Shown here piece after piece: positions 26,501 to 33,804 of a DNA stretch of 64,000 bases (within the stretch, counting starts at the first letter, position 1; each line of letters begins with the position of its first letter). The position numbers and the translations under genes are program-made. The notes beneath the pieces are model-generated. The model did not search any database. It was not told where the DNA came from and saw nothing but the letters and a program-made list of their open reading frames with translations. The DNA lies in NCBI GenBank assembly GCA_963665765.1, contig OY762464.1, forward strand, positions 2,542,001 through 2,606,000, read 5' to 3'. Source of the stretch: Bin76 sp963665765 (GTDB taxonomy: Bacteria > Actinomycetota > Acidimicrobiia > Spongiisociales > ZC4RG35).

Positions 26501-26580
26501 AAACCGTCCCAGTCTTCGGGAGAGATCGATTGACCCCCAAGCGGTTCGCCCGTCGGTTTGGTCACCGAAGGGCTGTCCAC
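23548..26580 (-). CDS. adnA: AdnA-like helicase-nuclease
   Basis: This 1010-residue partner of AdnB has a second UvrD-type motor and Fe-S nuclease. The motor shows GGPGTGKTELLARRAAHL (Walker A), VLVDEYQEATLVQ (Walker B), AVADPQQTSFSFRGAE (III), TRSFRVP (IV), SIHQAKGRQFEVVFI (V) and NLAYIAMTRARRRVVW (VI), all apparently intact. The nuclease shows YQKCPRQYALERRL, RVIDYKTSKTP and ECKKCKVRTLC. The lengths and gene order (adnA before adnB) agree with the mycobacterial pair. The first codon is GTG at 26580. A tiny CxxC gene and a stand-alone RecB-like exonuclease gene lie directly upstream on the same strand. Confidence 0.92.
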   Translation of the reverse strand: MDSPSVTKPTGEPLGGQSISPEDWDGLVGNIDGVQLVTGGPGTGKTELLARRAAHLINTADVSSDQVLALSFSRETAADLRTRITEAARRSFGELQVGTFYAFARSLVEENCQALFGTTQPPLLLTAPEQVHFVKGVLADEEPGRWPLYYRRMLHTHTLAEELADFMLRCGEQRITPEELAERAAERPAWKALPGFYQRYVDRLDTEGTIDYTGLLLRANHALGIPEILARTAARFPYVLVDEYQEATLVQMEILQKLAGGGCHLTAVADPQQTSFSFRGAERASVSDFPKTFGDIASSVGVFTLTRSFRVPPQVLSSAGQLLPEYARAALPSPAPHSGRVEFYAFDQEMAENDWIASEIKRLHLEQRFSYSDIAVLTRTTEPLSSLSRALDRQGIPHARPGARLIDHPAVRLVLDLAKGAVVDRDPNPSRETAAQLDQIMESVLLGPLFSLTEGRSRELRTKRQLQCQSWSQILEKELPAAASLSRLLQDCSWAESAPATRGFWKLWSRVPQFDRLAESDRPGDYRSALVSFAQTLGRLAERSPDTSLIDYRELTLEGDLEASPLLPAGRSEEGQVMIGSIHQAKGRQFEVVFIFGAIEGTFPDTRPFRSLLETQFLSQGDPDPTHLREHRLEEERNLAYIAMTRARRRVVWTSTTPDLNEVHRTVSRFAWQLAQRTGVPLGSPGSSPTASPIGPLEVESYVRRIQRDNQQLRPRRVAAAMVLAHPAKTHLWDARNFPGVSTPGSDRGLIDPGHIMSASQADDYQKCPRQYALERRLRIYPPDENPYARFGQLIHHVLQICGNASSERGEVGLDLSHALEVLARECAQMDFGTPVLNQAWRARGEKLLKQLAERWPDDGSAPVEFERAVDCDLNGVTWRGRIDRIDRMEDGTLRVIDYKTSKTPMPIKDAKVSLQLGFYLWALSQAEPDVGAGSAEFWHPLKDGGSWTRSFDPARLSEVVNLLDGIAQAIVSEKAEPQPWPAKPSGECKKCKVRTLCPAWPEGREAFIS

Positions 26581-26595
26581 GGCCTGATCAGGGTG

Positions 26596-26754
26596 TCAGG
26601 CGGCGGCATGCATCTGTGGGGAATGGCAGACGGAGCAAAGATCCGGCCCATCTTCCACCATTTCGATGGTGATCCCGGCTTCGGCCAGCCATTCGGCGAT
26701 CGGTTGGGTGGCAGATTCTGGTTGGACCTTGCGGCCCATTGCTTCTTTATCCAT
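26596..26754 (-). CDS. Small CxxC protein upstream of adnA (hypothetical)
   Basis: A 52-residue frame begins with MDKEAMGRKV and ends with an acidic stretch and CSVCHSP (one CxxC) before HAAA. It fills the gap between the RecB-like exonuclease gene and adnA, 15 bp before adnA, in the same direction. Its length and composition differ from shadow frames, but the Shine-Dalgarno is weak and I recognise no family. A single CxxC could bind metal as a dimer. It may also be no gene at all. Confidence 0.45.
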   Translation of the reverse strand: MDKEAMGRKVQPESATQPIAEWLAEAGITIEMVEDGPDLCSVCHSPQMHAAA

Positions 26755-26786
26755 AAGATAAAGCCTATGGCAGAGGTGTGACACTT

Positions 26787-27803
26787 CTACCCGGCGGCAG
26801 CAGGGGAGGTGGGGGATTTGGCCGGTGACTGGTTCTCCGAGCGGGGTTGGTCGGCCCAGGCAGGACAGATCGTCTGGTAGGAGCACCAATCGCAGAGTCG
26901 GGTCTTGCGGGTGGGGAAGGTGTCGGTGGCGATGGCCCGGTCGATGGCCCACCACAGCGCTCGGATTTGCTGCAACATCGCCCGCAATTGCCTCTCGGAG
27001 ACCGGCAAACTGTAGGCCACCGAATTGCCGAGGTACACCAGTCGCACCGAGGCGGGGGTCCGGCCGGAATTCTGTTGAATCATCAGGGCGTAGATCTTCA
27101 GAGCGAAAAAGCCCGAGTCGGCGAACATGAGCGGGGGCGCCTTTCCGGTTTTGTAATCGGTGATCACCACCTCCCCTTGCGGACCGGTGTCCAGCCGGTC
27201 GATTATCCCCCGCAGTTCCAATTCCCCGGATTCGCCGTTTTGGACGGGGCCGTCGATCATCAGGGTGACGAACTGTTCTCTTTCGGCCGGTTCGATCCGT
27301 CGAGGGTCCTCCACTTGAAAATAGCGCCGGGCTACCTTCCGGCTCTCTTGATGGAACTTCTCTTTTCCTTCGGGATCCCCGGCGAAAAGCGGGCGGTATT
27401 CGTCGGTCGCGAGCGTCTCTTCCCAGGCCGTTTCCAGCAGGTCCAAGAGCTGATCAGGATGACGATCCGCCGCCGGGAAATCGAACAATCTCTCCAGGGC
27501 CAGGTGGATGGCGGTGCCTCTGGCCTGCGCCGCGGTGGGGACCGTCGGGATCTTCTCGATGTGGCGGAATCGGTAGAGCCGGGGACAGGTTTTGAAGTCC
27601 GACGCCCGGCTGGGAGAGAGATTCACCAGCCCTTCCGCTTGGGCCGCTTGGGCCTCTTGGTCCGCGGAGGGGGAATCGGGAACAGTGGCCGAGACCGGCA
27701 GTTTGGTCGGCGCTGGGGAGTCGTCACCGACCATTTTTTCATACCGAGGCGCGGGCGTTGGCTCCATCAAGCTTCGATCATAAGGAAACACCGGAGTCAT
27801 CAT
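26787..27803 (-). CDS. RecB-family exonuclease (stand-alone Fe-S PD-(D/E)XK)
   Basis: This 338-residue protein resembles the stand-alone RecB-family exonucleases widespread in actinobacteria. Visible are LSPSRASDFKTCPRLYRFRHIEKIP (first Fe-S cysteine), RGTAIHLALERLF, LRGIIDRLD, the catalytic VITDYKTGK and CDWCSYQTICP (remaining cysteines). It probably degrades DNA in repair. The N-terminal 60 residues are Pro/Ala-rich and weakly conserved, so the true start may be internal, for example near the ATG codons at residues 13 or 24. It lies first in the run leading to adnA and adnB and is divergent from alaS. Confidence 0.88.
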   Translation of the reverse strand: MMTPVFPYDRSLMEPTPAPRYEKMVGDDSPAPTKLPVSATVPDSPSADQEAQAAQAEGLVNLSPSRASDFKTCPRLYRFRHIEKIPTVPTAAQARGTAIHLALERLFDFPAADRHPDQLLDLLETAWEETLATDEYRPLFAGDPEGKEKFHQESRKVARRYFQVEDPRRIEPAEREQFVTLMIDGPVQNGESGELELRGIIDRLDTGPQGEVVITDYKTGKAPPLMFADSGFFALKIYALMIQQNSGRTPASVRLVYLGNSVAYSLPVSERQLRAMLQQIRALWWAIDRAIATDTFPTRKTRLCDWCSYQTICPAWADQPRSENQSPAKSPTSPAAAG

Positions 27804-27930
27804 TGGTCTCTTCGCCCCATATGGCGGGTTGCCGCGAAAAAAGGGTCCCGCCCGGGAACTGATTTGGCGCCCCGCCCGACTCTCGGGAAGTCTCCGCCCG
27901 CCACTCTTCGATAGGCCGAGTTCCCGACAT

Positions 27931-27939
27931 TGCTACCCT
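27931..27939 (+). promoter_or_regulatory. Candidate extended -10 for alaS
   Basis: TGCTACCCT fits TGnTAnnnT and predicts a leader of about 26 nt before the alaS ATG. There is no clear -35. The 168-bp divergent region shows no T-box features. Confidence 0.4.
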
Positions 27940-27971
27940 GAGTCGCGAAACCTCCCCCACCTCCGGAATTC

Positions 27972-30596
27972 ATGGAAAGCGCCCAGATCCGCCAAGCATT
28001 TTTGGACTTTTTTGCCGAACGAGGTCACGCGGTGCGCCCGTCGGCTTCTTTGATTCCTGTCGATCCCACTTTGCTGGTGACCAACGCGGGCATGGTGCCT
28101 TTCAAGCCTTATTTTCTGGGTGAGGAGACCCCGCCCTACCGACGGGCAGTGAGTGTTCAAAAGTGTGTGCGGACCATCGACATCGACATCATCGGCACCA
28201 CTGCCCGCCACACCTCGTTCTTCGAGATGATGGGGAATTTCAGCTTCGGGGACTACTTCAAGCGGGATGCCATTCGGTGGTCCTATCAGTTGGTCACCGA
28301 GAAATACGGGCTTGATCCCGAGCGGCTGTGGTTCACGGTCTATGAGACCGACGACGAGGCGGCCGAACTGTGGGCCTCGGAAGTGGGGGCGCCCCGAGAG
28401 CGGATCCAGCGGGGAGGAAAGGACAATTTCTGGCAGATGGGGGTGCCGGGACCGTGCGGACCATGCTCGGAGATCTTCTATGACCGGGGGCCGGAATTCG
28501 GAGCGGAGGGAGGGCCCATCGGTGGGGGAGAAGGCCGGTATGTGGAACTGTGGAATCTGGTCTTCATGCAAAATATCCAGGATCGCCCCTTCCAGGTGGT
28601 CGGAGAGCTTCCCCAAAAAGGGGTGGACACCGGTATGGGCCTGGAACGGACCGCCATGGTGCTCCAGGGAGTGGGGAGCGCTTTCGAAACCGACGTGATA
28701 CGCCCGGTGTTGGAGGCGAGCGCTTCCATTTGCGGCGTCCCTTACGGGCAGAGTCCGGTCTCCGATGTCTCCCTGCGGATCCTGGCCGATCACGGTCGGG
28801 CGATGACGGTGCTGATCGCCGACGGAGTGGTTCCTTCCAACGAGGGCCGCGGCTATGTGCTGCGGCGGCTGATCCGGCGAGCGGTCCGGCACGGATGGCA
28901 GCTCGGTTATGAGGAGTTGCTGATGCCGAGATTGGCCTCGGCCACGGTGGCGGCCCTGGGTCAGACCTACCCGGAGGTGATCGACCAGTACGACCTGATA
29001 ATCAAGATGGTTTCTCAGGAGGAATACCGTTTCCTGCGCACCTTGGAGTCGGGCTATTCCATTCTCGAGCAAGAAATGGGCAGCCTGGCCGACGGGGAGA
29101 GTCTGGCCGGCGAGGTGGCCTTCCGGTTGCACGACACCTACGGGTTCCCCTTCGAGTTGATCATGGAGATCTCCGAGGAGAGGCAGTTGGAGGTCGACCA
29201 GGGGGGTTTCGAACGCCTGATGGAAGAACAGCGGGAACGGGCTCGCCGGGCTTGGAAAGGTGGGGAGGAATCGGCGGTGGCCGACCTTTATCGGGGCCTG
29301 CTCGACGAGATAGGGACCTGTCGGTTTATCGGTTATGACCATGAGCAGGGCCAGGCCCGGGTGCTGTCCATGCTCAGCGTCGGCGAACCGGTGTCGGTGG
29401 CCCGGAGGGGGGAGCAGGTGGAGGTGTTCTTGGATCGAACCCCGTTTTATGCCGAGGCGGGGGGCCAGGTGGGAGACACCGGGACCATCGTGAGCGACAC
29501 CGGCGAGTTGGAGATCTCCGACACCCGCCATCCCTTGGTGGGGCTCTCCGCTCACCGCGCTCGGGTGACGCGCGGATGGGTGGGAACGGGGCAGACCGTC
29601 AGGACCCTAATCGATGCCCGCCGCCGGGAAGGGATACGCAAGAGTCACACCGCCACCCATGTTCTTCACTGGGCATTGCGAGAGGGTTTGGGAGATCATG
29701 TCCGTCAGGCCGGGTCCCTGGTCACCGACGGTCGATTGCGTTTCGACTTCTCCCACTACTCGGGGCTGGCGCCCTCCCAGCTGTCGGAGATAGACGAGTT
29801 GGCCAACCGCCAAGTGATCGGGAATGGGAACGTCAACACCACCGTGATGCATATTGACGACGCCCGCGCTTCGGGCGCACTGGCGTTTTTCGGTGACAAG
29901 TACGGGGAGCAGGTGCGAGTGGTGCAGGTGGGTAACTTCTCCCGCGAGTTGTGCGGAGGAACCCATGTCCCCACCGCCGGACAGATCGGCCCGGTGGTGG
30001 TGCTGGGAGAGTCATCCATCGGCGCCAATCTGCGCCGGGTGGAAGCGTTGACCGGCGAGGCTGCCTACGCTCATCTTCTCAAGGTACGGGACACCCTCGA
30101 CCGGACCGGAAAGGAACTGACCGTCCCGTGGGCGGCGGTTCCCGAGCGGGTGGAGGCGCTGCTGGCCCGGGTGAGTGAGTTGGAGGATGAGTTGGAGGCG
30201 CTGCGATCCGCCCGGAGAGGCGACTTGGCGGTGGAACTGGCGGAAACGGCCAAGACCTGCAACAACTTCAAGCTGGTGGTCTCCGAGCAGGAGGGGCTCG
30301 ACGCCCGGCAGTTGCGTCAACTGGTGCTGGGAATAAAGGACCGGGTCGCTTCGGGAGTGGTGATTGTGGGATCGGTCGGCGGCGGCAAGGGGGCGGTGGT
30401 GGGAGCAGTGAGCGCCGACCTCGTCCGGCAGGGAATATCGGCGGCGGAGGTGGTGGGTTCGGCGGCCCGGGTGATGGGTGGGGGAAGCTCCCGTGATCCG
30501 AAACTGTCCCAGGGGGGAGGCCCCCGGGGCCATCTGTTGTCCGATGCGCTGGAAGAAGCCGGTACATTGGCCGCCCGGGCTCTGGCGGAGGTTTGA
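27972..30596 (+). CDS. alaS: Alanine--tRNA ligase
   Basis: This 874-residue class II synthetase charges tRNA-Ala. In order: the catalytic core from MESAQIRQAFLDFFAERGH with FKPYFLG and QKCVRTIDID, the tRNA-recognition region, the editing domain with HTATHVLHWALREGLG and CGGTHVPTAGQIG (zinc site H-x3-H and C-x3-H), and the C-Ala domain ending in RALAEV. The length is normal. It heads a run alaS-ruvX-mltG-aroE-prepilin peptidase whose genes overlap or abut. Confidence 0.97.
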   Translation: MESAQIRQAFLDFFAERGHAVRPSASLIPVDPTLLVTNAGMVPFKPYFLGEETPPYRRAVSVQKCVRTIDIDIIGTTARHTSFFEMMGNFSFGDYFKRDAIRWSYQLVTEKYGLDPERLWFTVYETDDEAAELWASEVGAPRERIQRGGKDNFWQMGVPGPCGPCSEIFYDRGPEFGAEGGPIGGGEGRYVELWNLVFMQNIQDRPFQVVGELPQKGVDTGMGLERTAMVLQGVGSAFETDVIRPVLEASASICGVPYGQSPVSDVSLRILADHGRAMTVLIADGVVPSNEGRGYVLRRLIRRAVRHGWQLGYEELLMPRLASATVAALGQTYPEVIDQYDLIIKMVSQEEYRFLRTLESGYSILEQEMGSLADGESLAGEVAFRLHDTYGFPFELIMEISEERQLEVDQGGFERLMEEQRERARRAWKGGEESAVADLYRGLLDEIGTCRFIGYDHEQGQARVLSMLSVGEPVSVARRGEQVEVFLDRTPFYAEAGGQVGDTGTIVSDTGELEISDTRHPLVGLSAHRARVTRGWVGTGQTVRTLIDARRREGIRKSHTATHVLHWALREGLGDHVRQAGSLVTDGRLRFDFSHYSGLAPSQLSEIDELANRQVIGNGNVNTTVMHIDDARASGALAFFGDKYGEQVRVVQVGNFSRELCGGTHVPTAGQIGPVVVLGESSIGANLRRVEALTGEAAYAHLLKVRDTLDRTGKELTVPWAAVPERVEALLARVSELEDELEALRSARRGDLAVELAETAKTCNNFKLVVSEQEGLDARQLRQLVLGIKDRVASGVVIVGSVGGGKGAVVGAVSADLVRQGISAAEVVGSAARVMGGGSSRDPKLSQGGGPRGHLLSDALEEAGTLAARALAEV

Positions 30597-31035
30597 TCTG
30601 GGGCGGGTTCTGGCAGTGGACCCGGGCGAGCGGAGGGTGGGGGTGGCGCTGTCCGATCCGGAAGGGGTGATAGCCCAGCCCTGGGTGGTGATTGACCGGT
30701 TGGTCTCCGATGTTGTGGCCGAGGTGGGGAAGATGGTGTTGGAGAACGAAGTGGACACCATCGTGGTGGGTTTGCCGGTGAGCCTGTCGGGCCGCGAGGG
30801 AGCTTCCGCCGAAGCGGCCCGGGCGCTCGCCTCCCGGTTGCGAGAAGCCACCGGTGTGCAAGTGGTGCTTCATGACGAACGCTACAGCACGGTGGCGGCT
30901 GAACGAATCATGAGAGAAGGGAAGGCGTCTGCTCGAAAACGCCGTGATCAACGTGATAAGGTGGCGGCGGCCATTATTTTGTCCGAGTATCTCATGGGAA
31001 GACCCAGTGTGAAAACTCCGGACGAACTCCGATGA
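30544..31035 (+). CDS. ruvX: Putative pre-16S rRNA nuclease YqgF/RuvX
   Basis: This RNase H-like protein of about 145-163 residues matures the 5' end of 16S rRNA. Its motifs are LAVDPGERRVGVALSD (first Asp), TIVVGLPVSLSGREG and VVLHDERYSTVAAE with the later KVAAAIILSEYL. The start is uncertain. ATG at 30544 adds 18 atypical residues inside alaS. A GGAGG at 30587-30591 lies 6 bp before an in-frame CTG at 30598, which gives MGRVLAVDPGERR, exactly the usual family N-terminus. The stop overlaps mltG by 4 bp. Confidence 0.92.
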   Translation: MRWKKPVHWPPGLWRRFDLGRVLAVDPGERRVGVALSDPEGVIAQPWVVIDRLVSDVVAEVGKMVLENEVDTIVVGLPVSLSGREGASAEAARALASRLREATGVQVVLHDERYSTVAAERIMREGKASARKRRDQRDKVAAAIILSEYLMGRPSVKTPDELR

Positions 31036-32141
31036 CCGTTCCGTCGGACCCCGACTCCTATCCTCGCCCGTCCAATCCATGGTCGGTGCTCCGGGTGCTG
31101 GCAGTGACCGCCCTGGTGGTGGTCGGCGCAGTGTTGGTCATCAATCTGGGTTCAAGCATGGGCCGGCAGGTGAGTGAGAGACTACAGACGGAGGGGATCG
31201 CCTCTACTCCCACAGTAGCTCCGGGTCTTTTGGTGGAAGTGGAGATCCCTTTCGGCTCTTCAGCCACCCGCGTGGCCGAAATCCTGATGGAAGCGGGAGT
31301 CATCGCCCAATCCGGGTCGCTTTTGTCCGCCGTCCAGGACGCCGGGGTGGCCGGCTCTATACAAGCGGGCTCGTACCAGTTGACGGCGGGGACCTCCATA
31401 GAGGAACTACTGGTGGAATTGCTGGCCGGTCCCGTGGCCACCACCTATCGCCTCACGGTCTTTGCCGGCCTGCGCATCAGTGAGATACTCGACCTTCTGG
31501 CCGAGGCTTCCCGGATCGATCGGGCAGAGTTTGAAAACGCTCTCCGAAACGGGATGGTGACCTCCCCGTTTTTGGATCAAAGTGCTTCGGTCACCCTCCG
31601 GTCGTGGGAGGGTCTGCTCTTCCCCGACACCTATGAGTTCGCCAACGAAGCCGGCGCCGTCCAGATCCTGCAACGACTGTCAGACACCATGGAACAGCGT
31701 ATGTCGCTCATCGACTGGAGCGGAATCGGATCGGTGGGATTCACCCCCTATCAGGGAATCGTTATGGCCTCGATTATCGAATCCGAAGTGCGGGTGCCCG
31801 ATGAGCGGCCCCTGGTGGCCAGCGTTATCGTCAACCGGGTCGAAGAGGGAATGATTCTTCAGATGGACAGCACGGTCCTCTACGCGCTGAACACCCGCGA
31901 CATCGCCGAATTTGACCGGAGGGTCGATTCTCCTTACAACACCTATCGTGAGGGCGGGCTCCCACCCACTCCCATCGCCGCTCCCAGCTTTGCTTCGCTG
32001 CGGGCCGCTTCGGAACCGGCGGACACCGATTTTCGTTACTTCGTGCTCAGTTCGGCCGATGGTCGGCACACTTTTTCGGTCACCGTGGAGGCGCATGAGG
32101 CGGCGGTGCAAAAATCCCGGGCCGAGGGCGTGCTTCCTTGA
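31032..32141 (+). CDS. mltG: Endolytic transglycosylase MltG (YceG-like)
   Basis: This 369-residue membrane protein cuts nascent peptidoglycan strands and may terminate glycan elongation. A cytoplasmic stub is followed by one membrane helix (VLRVLAVTALVVVGAVLVINL, residues about 18-38), a LysM-like region (VEIPFGSSATRVAEILMEAGVI) and the YceG catalytic domain with MASIIESEVRV (catalytic Glu), QMDSTVLYAL and SPYNTYREGGLPPTPIAAP. It is translationally coupled at both ends: ATGA with ruvX and TTGA with aroE. Confidence 0.94.
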   Translation: MTVPSDPDSYPRPSNPWSVLRVLAVTALVVVGAVLVINLGSSMGRQVSERLQTEGIASTPTVAPGLLVEVEIPFGSSATRVAEILMEAGVIAQSGSLLSAVQDAGVAGSIQAGSYQLTAGTSIEELLVELLAGPVATTYRLTVFAGLRISEILDLLAEASRIDRAEFENALRNGMVTSPFLDQSASVTLRSWEGLLFPDTYEFANEAGAVQILQRLSDTMEQRMSLIDWSGIGSVGFTPYQGIVMASIIESEVRVPDERPLVASVIVNRVEEGMILQMDSTVLYALNTRDIAEFDRRVDSPYNTYREGGLPPTPIAAPSFASLRAASEPADTDFRYFVLSSADGRHTFSVTVEAHEAAVQKSRAEGVLP

Positions 32142-32974
32142 ACGGGGATTCGGCGTCCGTCGCGCCGCCGGGCGGGTTTCGCCTGGTGGTGCTGGGAGAC
32201 CCGGTGGAGCATTCTCTGTCTCCCGCCATGCACAACGCCGCCCTGGTCGCATTGGATCTGGAAGGGGTGTACTGTGGCAGGCGAGTGGACACGCAGGGGA
32301 TGGTCGAAGCGGCCCGGCAGATGAGGTCGGGGCAGTTGCATGGCGCCAATATCACCATGCCCCACAAAGGAGTGGCCGCCGCACTGGCTGATCGCGTGAG
32401 TTCCGATGCCCGGCGGGCCGGGTCGGTCAACACTTGGACGCTGGAGGGCGATGGGCAGTTGATCGGACACAGCACCGACGTCCAAGCCGTACGCCGGGTG
32501 TGGGGCCAGGCCGGGCTGCCCATCGATGGTCCGGTGCTGGTGATCGGAGCGGGCGGGGCGGCCGCGGCGGCGATGGTCGCCTTGGAGGACCGGGAGTTGT
32601 GGTGTTCGGCGCGGCGTCCCGAAGCGGTGGCTGACCTGGCTGATCGGGTGGACGTTTCCTTCCGGGCCTGGCCGTGGGAAAAGAGTTTGCCCGCCGCGGC
32701 GGTGTTGAACGCTACTCCTCTGGGAATGAGGGGAGGGGAGTTGCCCGGCACGTTTTGGGAGGAGTCATCCGGTCTGTTCGACATGGCGTACCGGGCCGAC
32801 CGGACTCCCACCGCCGCGGTGCGGTGGATGAGGGAACGGAAATTGCCGGCCTCCGACGGTTTGGCGATGCTGGTCGCCCAAGCGGAAGCGTCGTTTCGGA
32901 TGTGGACCGGGCGCCGCTCTCCCTCCGGGGTGATGGAGAGGGCTGCCAGAACGGGGGTCGGACCCGGCGGATGA
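32138..32974 (+). CDS. aroE: Shikimate dehydrogenase
   Basis: This 278-residue enzyme reduces 3-dehydroshikimate to shikimate with NADPH in aromatic amino-acid synthesis. Visible are LGDPVEHSLSPAMHNAAL (substrate site), NITMPHKGVAAAL (catalytic Lys), the NADP-binding VLVIGAGGAAAAAMVAL, and LNATPLGM. The TTG at 32138 overlaps the mltG stop. The C-terminal LPASDGLAMLVAQAEASFRMWTG matches the family. It is followed by an ATGA overlap with the prepilin peptidase gene. Confidence 0.94.
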   Translation: MNGDSASVAPPGGFRLVVLGDPVEHSLSPAMHNAALVALDLEGVYCGRRVDTQGMVEAARQMRSGQLHGANITMPHKGVAAALADRVSSDARRAGSVNTWTLEGDGQLIGHSTDVQAVRRVWGQAGLPIDGPVLVIGAGGAAAAAMVALEDRELWCSARRPEAVADLADRVDVSFRAWPWEKSLPAAAVLNATPLGMRGGELPGTFWEESSGLFDMAYRADRTPTAAVRWMRERKLPASDGLAMLVAQAEASFRMWTGRRSPSGVMERAARTGVGPGG

Positions 32975-33615
32975 TGAGACTGGGAGGGACTTTGGTGGTG
33001 GGGATGGCGATCGGACCGCTGGTGGATGCCTGGATCACCCGGCGGCTGGCCGGAATCGGGTTGGCAAGACCGAGGGCATTCCGATCAGCCGCCCGATGGA
33101 TACTCACCGCCGCGTTGGGAGTCGGCTGGCTGTTGGCGTTGCGAAATGTGGGCTGGACGGCGGTGCTGGCAGCCCATCTGGTGTGGGTGACGATCACCGC
33201 CGCCCTGGTGATAACCGACCTGGAGCACCAACTGATCCCCAATCGCATCCTCTATCCCGGCACCGCAGTCACCGCCGCCTTGCTGGTGGTGGGCGCCGTT
33301 TTCGACCACAACCCCGGACAGCTGGGCGGCGCGGCGCTCGGCGCCCTATTGTGCCTGGGAGGCATGGGATTGCTGGCCGCGGCGGCCAGGGGCGCCATGG
33401 GCATGGGCGACGTCAAGCTATCGGCCCTGCTGGGCCTGATCTGCGGCTATCAGGGAATCGGGGTGGCCCCCCGAGCTATCCTGTTCGGGTTTGTGATCGG
33501 AGGAGTGGCTGCCCTGGTTATGCTCTGCCGCCGCGCCCGCCGAGATACTCAAATTCCCTTTGCTCCCGCGCTGGTGGCCGGCGCTTGGGTGTCCCTGTTT
33601 TGCATGCCGCTCTGA
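32971..33615 (+). CDS. Prepilin peptidase (A24 family), lacking the methylase domain
   Basis: This 214-residue polytopic membrane aspartic peptidase would cleave type IV prepilin-like leader peptides. Both catalytic aspartates are in context: ITDLEHQLIPNRI and the GxGD motif in GMGDVKLSALLGL. There are about six membrane helices. The cytoplasmic N-methylation domain with its CxxC pairs, found in full PilD, is absent, as in short actinobacterial forms. No pilin genes are nearby. ATG at 32971 overlaps the aroE stop; an ATG at 32974 is also possible. Confidence 0.88.
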   Translation: MMRLGGTLVVGMAIGPLVDAWITRRLAGIGLARPRAFRSAARWILTAALGVGWLLALRNVGWTAVLAAHLVWVTITAALVITDLEHQLIPNRILYPGTAVTAALLVVGAVFDHNPGQLGGAALGALLCLGGMGLLAAAARGAMGMGDVKLSALLGLICGYQGIGVAPRAILFGFVIGGVAALVMLCRRARRDTQIPFAPALVAGAWVSLFCMPL

Positions 33616-33804
33616 TCCACCAGACCAAACGAGGTTGGCCGGTATACCCCGCGTCCATCAGCTTGCCCCACGGCCATCTGGCACCAACGCCCATCGGGCG
33701 GCCCCGTTCCCGCTGCCATGCCCTCATCGCATACCACCAACGAAACCCTGGGGACTTACCATTTGGGTCGGGATTCGGGTAGCCTGCTTTCTGTTGTGAC
33801 CAGT

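Noticed and set aside
27933..29555. 540-codon minus-strand open frame opposite alaS
   Set aside because: It is a shadow of alaS with His/Pro/Gly-rich sequence and no recognisable domain.
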